Source of the DNA: Bradyrhizobium sp. AUGA SZCCT0158
GTDB lineage: Bacteria; Pseudomonadota; Alphaproteobacteria; Rhizobiales; Xanthobacteraceae
Assembly: GCF_018130065.1 (NCBI RefSeq)
Contig: NZ_JAFCME010000036.1
Location: forward strand, 1-54,510
Reading direction: 5' to 3'
DNA length: 54,510 bases
Part shown: piece after piece, positions 49,361 through 54,510 of the stretch
How the letters are laid out: the number at the start of each line of letters is the position of its first letter
Numbering within the stretch: position 1 is the first letter of the stretch
The notes under the pieces: generated by a model
Database searches by the model: none
What the model was told of the DNA's origin: nothing
The model's input: the letters and a program-made list of their open reading frames with translations, nothing else
Program-made: the position numbers and the translations under genes

Positions 49361-50074
49361 TCATTCCAGCTCGACGACCTGACCGTCCACCAGCGACACC
49401 CGCCGGTCCATGCGCCCGGCCAATTCCATATTGTGAGTTGCGATCAGCATCGCGACCCGGGTCGCCTTCACGAGCTGCATCAGGGCGTTGAACACGTGAT
49501 CGGCGGTGTGCGGATCGAGGTTGCCGGTCGGCTCGTCCGCCAGCAGCACCCGCGGCGCATTGGCGACCGCGCGTGCGATCGCGACGCGCTGCTGCTCGCC
49601 GCCGGACAGTTCGGCCGGGCGATGGGTGATGCGTTCGCCAAGACCGAGATAGGCCAAGATCTCCGTTGCACGCTTGATCGTCTCGTTGCGCTTGAGACCA
49701 CGGATCATCTGCGGCAGCATGACGTTTTCGAGCGCGGTAAATTCCGGCAGCAGCCGGTGCTGCTGGTAGACGAAGCCGATGTCGGAACGCCTGATGTGGG
49801 TGCGCTCGATGTCTGACAATTGCGAGGTCGGCGCTCCCGCGACATAGACCTCGCCGTCATCGGGGCTTTCGAGCAGGCCCGCGATATGCAGCAGCGTCGA
49901 CTTGCCCGAGCCCGACGGCGCCACCAGCGCCACCGACTGCCCGGCCCACAGCGCGAGCTTGGCGCCGTTGAGAATGGTCAGCGTCGCCTCACCCTGCGTG
50001 TACTGGCGTTTTATCTCGTGGAGATAGACCACCGGTACATCTTCCGCGCCCTCGGCCATTTTGTCCTCACTCAT
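49361..50074 (-). CDS. lolD: Lipoprotein release ATPase LolD
   Basis: LolD powers release of lipoproteins from the inner membrane to LolA. The 237-residue ABC ATPase has Walker A SGSGKST in VALVAPSGSGKSTLLHIAGL, the Q-loop in GFVYQQHRLLPEFTALENVM, the ABC signature LSGGEQQRVAIARAV, Walker B VLLADEPTGNLD and the H-loop IATHNMEL. It overlaps the upstream Lol permease gene by 8 bases. Two tandem permease genes precede it, so one ATPase serves two near-identical membrane subunits. Confidence 0.95.
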   Translation of the reverse strand: MSEDKMAEGAEDVPVVYLHEIKRQYTQGEATLTILNGAKLALWAGQSVALVAPSGSGKSTLLHIAGLLESPDDGEVYVAGAPTSQLSDIERTHIRRSDIGFVYQQHRLLPEFTALENVMLPQMIRGLKRNETIKRATEILAYLGLGERITHRPAELSGGEQQRVAIARAVANAPRVLLADEPTGNLDPHTADHVFNALMQLVKATRVAMLIATHNMELAGRMDRRVSLVDGQVVELE

Positions 50075-51347
50075 ACCGGAGCGCGTCCACAGGATCGAGG
50101 CGCGCCGCGCGCCAGGACGGATAGAGCGTGGCCAGGAACGACAACGTCAGCGCCATGATCACGACGGCAGAGGTCTCGCGGAAGGCGATCTCGGCCGGAA
50201 GCTTCGAGAGGAAATAGATCTCTCGCGGAAATATGTCGGTGTTGGTGAGCCACGACAGGAATATCTGGATCGATTCGATGTTGAGACAAATCAGCATTCC
50301 GACGAAAAAGCCGGTCAGCGTGCCGACCACGCCGATCGCAGCCCCCGTGATCAGGAATATCCGCATGATCGAGCCACGCGAGGCGCCCATGGTGCGCAGG
50401 ATCGCAATGTCCTGCCCCTTGTCCTTGACCAGCATGATCAGGCCAGAGACGATATTGAGCGCCGCGACCAGTACGATCATGGTCAAGATCAGGAACGTCA
50501 CGTTGCGTTGGACCAGCAGCGCATTGAAGAAGGTCGAGTTGCGCTGCCGCCAGTCGACCAGGAACACCGGCCGCCCGGCCGCTTCCGTCACCAGCCTGCG
50601 GAAAGCGTCGATCCTGTCCGGATTGGAGGTGAACACCTCGATCGCGGAGACGTCGTCCTTGCGGTTGAAATAGGCCTGCGATTCCAGCAGCGGCATGAAC
50701 ACGAAGCCTGAGTCATATTCCGACATGCCGATCTCGAACACGGCAGCGACCTTGTAGGGCTTGATGCGCGGCGTGGTGCCCGTCGCGGTCACAGCCCCCC
50801 TCGGGGCAACCAAGGTGATGCTGTCGCCGGCACGCAACGACAACGTATCGGCGAGCCGGCGACCGATCGCGACGCCCTGCCCCTCGTCGAAGCCTTGCAA
50901 CGTGCCCTGCTTGATGTTCGCCGAGATCGAGGTGAGGTTGTTCAGGTCAGCGGCGCGCATGCCGCGCACCACCACGCCCGAGGCGTTGAAGGCCGACGAC
51001 GCCAGCGCCTGACCGTCAACCACCGGCGCGGCCAGCCGGACACCCTGAATCAGGCTGATCCGCTCGGCGACATCCTTCCAGTCGGTCAGTGGCGATTCCA
51101 GAGGTTGAACCAAGAGATGCCCGTTGAGGCCGAGGATCTTGTCCAGCAGTTCCTTGCGAAAGCCGTTCAACACGGCCATCACGACGATCAGCGTCGCAAC
51201 GCCGAGCATGATGCCGAGGAACGAAAAACCGGCGATGACGGAAATGAAGCCTTCCTTGCGCCGCGCCCGCAGGTAACGCCCGGACAACAGCCATTCGAAC
51301 TGCGAAAACGGCGGGGTACGAACTGTCTCCTTCATGGTCTCACCCAT
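50067..51347 (-). CDS. lolC: Lol permease, tandem copy 2 (LolC/E/F family)
   Basis: A 426-residue inner-membrane permease of the lipoprotein release complex. It starts MGETMKETVRTPPFSQFEWL at 51347; the frame is open above but overlaps copy 1. Four spans are visible: near the N terminus (FISVIAGFSFLGIMLGVATL), and three in the C-terminal third (FLILTMIVLVAALNIVSGLI; FLITGAAIGVVGTLTGFFVG; AVVIMALTLSFLATLYPSWR). A large periplasmic domain lies between. It differs from copy 1 at about 43 of 426 positions by eye (roughly 90% identical). The start overlaps the copy 1 stop (TGATG). Alphaproteobacteria commonly use one LolF homodimer, so two copies could act as a heterodimer. Confidence 0.93.
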   Translation of the reverse strand: MGETMKETVRTPPFSQFEWLLSGRYLRARRKEGFISVIAGFSFLGIMLGVATLIVVMAVLNGFRKELLDKILGLNGHLLVQPLESPLTDWKDVAERISLIQGVRLAAPVVDGQALASSAFNASGVVVRGMRAADLNNLTSISANIKQGTLQGFDEGQGVAIGRRLADTLSLRAGDSITLVAPRGAVTATGTTPRIKPYKVAAVFEIGMSEYDSGFVFMPLLESQAYFNRKDDVSAIEVFTSNPDRIDAFRRLVTEAAGRPVFLVDWRQRNSTFFNALLVQRNVTFLILTMIVLVAALNIVSGLIMLVKDKGQDIAILRTMGASRGSIMRIFLITGAAIGVVGTLTGFFVGMLICLNIESIQIFLSWLTNTDIFPREIYFLSKLPAEIAFRETSAVVIMALTLSFLATLYPSWRAARLDPVDALRYE

Positions 51348-52627
51348 CACTCGTACCGGAGTGCGTCGACGGGATCGAGGCGCGCGGCGCGCCAGGACGG
51401 ATAAAGCGTGGCCAGGAACGACAGCGTCAGCGCCATGATCACCACCGCGGTGGTCTCGCCGAAATCGATCTCGGCGGGCAGCTTGGACAGGAAGTAGAGC
51501 TCCGGCGAGAACAGCTCGGTATTGGTCATCCACGACAGGAATTGCCGGATCGATTCGATGTTCAGGCAGACCAGCATGCCGACGAAAAAGCCGGTCAGCG
51601 TGCCGACCACGCCGATCGCAGCGCCCGTGATCAGGAATATCCGCATGATCGAGCCCTGCGAAGCGCCCATGGTGCGCAGGATCGCAATGTCCTGGCCCTT
51701 GTCCTTGACCAGCATGATCAGGCCGGACACGATGTTGAGCGCTGCGACCAGCACGATCATGGTCAGGATCAGGAACATCACGTTACGTTCGACCTGCAGC
51801 GCGTTGAAGAAGGTCGAGTTGCGCTGCCGCCAGTCGACCAGGAACACCGGCCGCCCGGCCGCTTCCGTCACCAGTTTGCGGAAAGCGTCGATCCTGTCCG
51901 GATTGGAGGTGAAAACCTCGATCGCGGTGACGTCGTCCTTGCGGTTGAAATAGGCCTGCGACTCCGGCAGCGGCATGAACACGAAGCTCGAATCATATTC
52001 CGACATGCCGATCTCGAACACCGCGGCGACCTTGTAGGCCTTGATGCGCGGTGTGGTTCCCATCGGGGTCACGGCGCCCTTCGGGGCAACCAAGGTGATG
52101 CTGTCGCCGGCATGCAATGACAGCGTATCGGCGAGCCGACGCCCAATGGCAACGCCCTGCCCCTCGTCAAAACCTTCCAGCGTGCCCTGCTTGATGTTCT
52201 TGGCGACCGAGGTGAGGTTGGTCAGGTCCGCGGAACGTATGCCCCGCACCAGCACGCCCGAGGCGTTGAAGTAGGAAGACGCCAGGGCCTGGCCGTCCAC
52301 GACAGGCGCGGCCAGCCGGATACCCTGAACCTGGTTGATACGCTCGGCGACATCCTTCCAGTCGGTCAGCGGCGATTCCAGCGGCTGAATCAAGAGATGT
52401 CCGTTGAGGCCGAGGATCTTGTCCAGCAGTTCCTTGCGAAAGCCGTTCATCACGGCCATCACGATGATCAGCGTCGCAACGCCGAGCATGATGCCGAGGA
52501 ACGAAAAACCGGCGATGACGGAAATAAAACCTTCCTTGCGACGCGCCCGCAGGTAACGTCCCGACAACAGCCATTCGAACTGCGAAAACGGCGGGGTTCG
52601 GACTGTCTCGTTCATGGTCTCATCCAT
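51347..52627 (-). CDS. lolC: Lol permease, tandem copy 1 (LolC/E/F family)
   Basis: The upstream member of the pair, also 426 residues, starting MDETMNETVRTPPFSQFEWL. It shares all four spans and the periplasmic domain with copy 2. The changes cluster in the periplasmic domain (for example ERINQVQGIRL vs ERISLIQGVRL, SVAKNIK vs SISANIK) and the last loop (NTELFSPELYFL vs NTDIFPREIYFL), while the spans and the SEYDSxFVFMPL segment are nearly constant. This is the pattern of a duplication with partial divergence of the substrate-facing part. proS lies 94 bases upstream on the same strand, and lolD closes the unit. Confidence 0.93.
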   Translation of the reverse strand: MDETMNETVRTPPFSQFEWLLSGRYLRARRKEGFISVIAGFSFLGIMLGVATLIIVMAVMNGFRKELLDKILGLNGHLLIQPLESPLTDWKDVAERINQVQGIRLAAPVVDGQALASSYFNASGVLVRGIRSADLTNLTSVAKNIKQGTLEGFDEGQGVAIGRRLADTLSLHAGDSITLVAPKGAVTPMGTTPRIKAYKVAAVFEIGMSEYDSSFVFMPLPESQAYFNRKDDVTAIEVFTSNPDRIDAFRKLVTEAAGRPVFLVDWRQRNSTFFNALQVERNVMFLILTMIVLVAALNIVSGLIMLVKDKGQDIAILRTMGASQGSIMRIFLITGAAIGVVGTLTGFFVGMLVCLNIESIRQFLSWMTNTELFSPELYFLSKLPAEIDFGETTAVVIMALTLSFLATLYPSWRAARLDPVDALRYE

Positions 52628-52721
52628 CTTTCGATAATCCCATGATTCGGGGCCAAATGTGGCCGGGAATGGCCAAGAATACCCGCCCCCCGTGGATAAT
52701 CTTTATCCCGCGATCGACCGC

Positions 52722-54044
52722 TTATCGTCCAACTATCCTGGCGACCGCTTCGGCCGGGCTGAGATTCTCGCGCGAGCCGTCGCTGCGCCGCTTGATCTCG
52801 AGCTTGCCCTCGGCGAGGCCCTTGGGGCCGACCAGAATCTGCCAGGGGATGCCGATCAGGTCGGCGGCGGCAAACTTCGCCCCTGCGCGCTGATCGGTGT
52901 CGTCATAGAGGACATCGACGCCCTTGGCCTCGAGCTCGCGATACAGCGCCTCGCAGGCGGCATCGGTATCGCTGGAGCCCTGCTTCAGGTTCAGGATCAC
53001 GGCGGTGAACGGAGCCACCGCCTCGGGCCATTTGATGCCGGCATCGTCATGGCAGGCCTCGATGATGGCGCCGACCAGGCGCGACACGCCGACGCCGTAG
53101 GAGCCGCCATGGATCGACACGTCGACGCCGTCGGCGCCCGCGACCATCGCCTTCATGGCGTCGGAATATTTGGTGCCGAAGTAGAAGATCTGGCCGACCT
53201 CGATGCCCCTGGTGTGCACTTTCTTGTCGGCAGGCACTTCGCTGTCGAAGCGCGCGGCATCGTGCACGTCCTCGGTCGCGGCATAGACCGAGGTCCATTG
53301 CTTGATGATCGGGGTCAGATCGCCGTCATAATCGACGTCGTCGCCCGGGATCGGCAGATTGAGCACGTCGCTGTCGCAATAGACGCCGGACTCGCCGGTC
53401 TCGGCCAGCACGATGAATTCGTGGCTGAGATCGCCGCCGATCGGGCCGGTCTCCGCGCGCATCGGGATCGCCTTCAACCCCATCCGCGCGAAGGTGCGCA
53501 GGTACGCGACGAACATCCGGTTATAGGAGCGCCGCGCCGCGGCCTCGTCGATGTCGAACGAATAGGCATCCTTCATCAGGAATTCGCGGCCGCGCATTAC
53601 GCCGAAACGCGGACGCTGCTCGTCGCGGAACTTCCACTGGATGTGGTAGAGATTGAGCGGCAGGCTCTTGTAGGATTTGACGTAGGCGCGGAAAATCTCG
53701 GTGATCATTTCCTCGTTGGTCGGCCCGTACAGCAATTCGCGCTTGTGGCGGTCGCTGATGCGCAGCATTTCCGGACCATAGGCGTCGTAGCGGCCGCTCT
53801 CGCGCCAGAGGTCGGCAAGCTGCAGCGTCGGCATCAGCAGTTCCAGGGCGCCGGCGCGGTCCTGCTCCTCGCGGACGATCTGCTCGATCTTCTTCAACAC
53901 CCGAAAACCCAGCGGCAGCCAGGCGTAAATGCCCGCCGCTTCCTGCCGCATCATGCCGGCACGCAGCATCAGGCGGTGCGAGACGATCTCCGCCTCTTTC
54001 GGATTCTCTTTCAGGATGGGCAGAAAAAACCGCGACAATCGCAT
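52722..54044 (-). CDS. proS: Prolyl-tRNA synthetase, short type
   Basis: Charges tRNA-Pro. The 440-residue class II enzyme has motif 1 MMRQEAAGIYAWLPLGFRVL, motif 2 NLYHIQWKFRDEQRPRFGVM, then RGREFLMKDAYSFD, motif 3 DVSIHGGSYGVGVSRLVGAI, and the C-terminal anticodon-binding domain. It is the alphaproteobacterial form without the 180-residue insertion (INS) editing domain, so mischarged Ala-tRNA-Pro must be cleared by a separate deacylase. The start MRLSRFFLPILKENPKEAEI at 54044 is the family start. It heads the proS-lol permease-permease-lolD run. Confidence 0.96.
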   Translation of the reverse strand: MRLSRFFLPILKENPKEAEIVSHRLMLRAGMMRQEAAGIYAWLPLGFRVLKKIEQIVREEQDRAGALELLMPTLQLADLWRESGRYDAYGPEMLRISDRHKRELLYGPTNEEMITEIFRAYVKSYKSLPLNLYHIQWKFRDEQRPRFGVMRGREFLMKDAYSFDIDEAAARRSYNRMFVAYLRTFARMGLKAIPMRAETGPIGGDLSHEFIVLAETGESGVYCDSDVLNLPIPGDDVDYDGDLTPIIKQWTSVYAATEDVHDAARFDSEVPADKKVHTRGIEVGQIFYFGTKYSDAMKAMVAGADGVDVSIHGGSYGVGVSRLVGAIIEACHDDAGIKWPEAVAPFTAVILNLKQGSSDTDAACEALYRELEAKGVDVLYDDTDQRAGAKFAAADLIGIPWQILVGPKGLAEGKLEIKRRSDGSRENLSPAEAVARIVGR

Positions 54045-54249
54045 GGGTCAACTCAGGGAATCAGGGGGACGAAAGGAAGAATGGCAGTGAAACCGGATCG
54101 GCTACGAAAATACAAGGCCGGAACACCTTAAAAAGCCGCAAGATGCGCGGATTTCCGGCCGTTTTGATCACCGATCTTGACCGCATAATTGCGGCGCGAT
54201 CAGGTCCGGGTCGGTCTCCGCAGGCAATGACGGGAATGGTGCGTCTCCC

Positions 54250-54510
54250 GTACGATTCTGTCGTCCTGGCGAAGGCCGGGACCCATACCGCGTGATCTCT
54301 CGGTGAAGCCTCGGTAATAAAGACCGTTCGCAAAACTTCTCCCTGTGGTTATGGGTCCCGGCCTTCGGGACGACACGCGGATATAGTTTCGCATTCTCGC
54401 GGCGCCTTGCGCCCGAGGTTTGCAGGTTACTTTCGCCCCCGAAATTCAGAGGGCGCAGGGAATGCCGGATGCGCGCTGCACCCGCGGTCTCGTGTGCGAT
54501 TGTGCTAAGA
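54250..54510. repeat. Partial long interspersed repeat, right edge
   Basis: An inverted pair around tgtcgtcctggcgaaggccg (54259-54287) and atgggtcccggccttcggga (54350-54375) forms the first part; the arms match with one 3-base gap. Then comes ggcgcagggaatgccggatg and cgcgctgcacccgcggtctc to the window end. I recognise this from memory as the 5' half of the Bradyrhizobium repeat whose 3' half opens the window. No gene is present. Confidence 0.7.

Noticed and set aside
50067..52627. Tandem Lol permease copies as an assembly error
   Set aside because: The copies differ at about 43 residues spread over the length, so they are not a repeated read artefact.
52659..54131. 490-codon plus-strand ORF opposite proS
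   Set aside because: Shadow of proS, with biased composition and no motif.
1..54510. Prophage, integrative element or CRISPR in the window
   Set aside because: No integrase, transposase, phage structural gene, cas gene or regular spacer array was seen; repeats are of the small interspersed type.

Overview
The window is a GC-rich chromosomal segment of an alphaproteobacterium, almost certainly Bradyrhizobium or a close relative in the Nitrobacteraceae. This call rests on the order lexA-comEC-gltX-gltA and rpsB-tsf-pyrH-frr-uppS-cdsA-dxr-rseP-bamA-lpxD-fabZ-lpxA-lpxI-lpxB, an alphaproteobacterial GTTC-N7-GTTC type LexA box, a short prolyl-tRNA synthetase, a RopB/Omp31-type outer membrane protein and interspersed repeats that I know from Bradyrhizobium genomes. 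I saw no tRNA, rRNA, CRISPR array, transposase, integrase or phage gene. Both window edges lie in what looks like the same long repeat, in the same orientation, so the window may be one whole contig of a draft assembly.

Layout. 1-2.4 kb: repeat, GNAT acetyltransferase, small PilZ protein, secreted hypothetical. 2.5-8.7 kb: HAD phosphatase, moeA, lexA with its own operators, two conserved hypotheticals, comEC. 8.7-14.5 kb: accessory block with an orphan tripartite-tricarboxylate receptor, two tiny membrane proteins, a dienelactone-hydrolase-like secreted enzyme, a decayed second copy of the comEC 5' end, an SPW membrane protein, a SPOR-domain protein and an NTF2-like protein. 14.5-19.8 kb: glnS and gltX (divergent), gltA, a GFA-family protein. 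19.9-35.1 kb: a long leftward housekeeping run, rpsB to lpxB, joining translation, UMP kinase, undecaprenyl-PP and isoprenoid synthesis, phospholipid synthesis, site-2 protease, outer-membrane assembly and lipid A synthesis. A KTSC-domain gene on the opposite strand splits the lpx part. 35.5-43.0 kb: YbaK-type deacylase, CBS protein, then a TetR-controlled acyl-CoA catabolic locus (ligase, thiolase, two MaoC proteins, a broken SDR, acyl-CoA dehydrogenase). 43.0-54.0 kb: dnaE1, an SOS-controlled 32-residue membrane protein, four tiny genes with near-identical start regions, an outer membrane protein, lolD with two tandem Lol permease genes, and proS.

Most noteworthy: (1) a 32-residue single-span membrane protein behind two perfect opposed LexA boxes, a candidate SidA-like SOS division inhibitor; (2) four small ORFs with a conserved promoter whose -10 box lies exactly 6 nt from the ATG, predicting leaderless mRNAs; (3) a tandem, roughly 90% identical duplication of the Lol permease; (4) a decayed comEC 5' copy that marks an insertion or recombination boundary; (5) an SDR gene broken inside an otherwise intact catabolic operon; (6) the TetR operator palindrome. 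Database comparisons mentioned are from memory and were not run.
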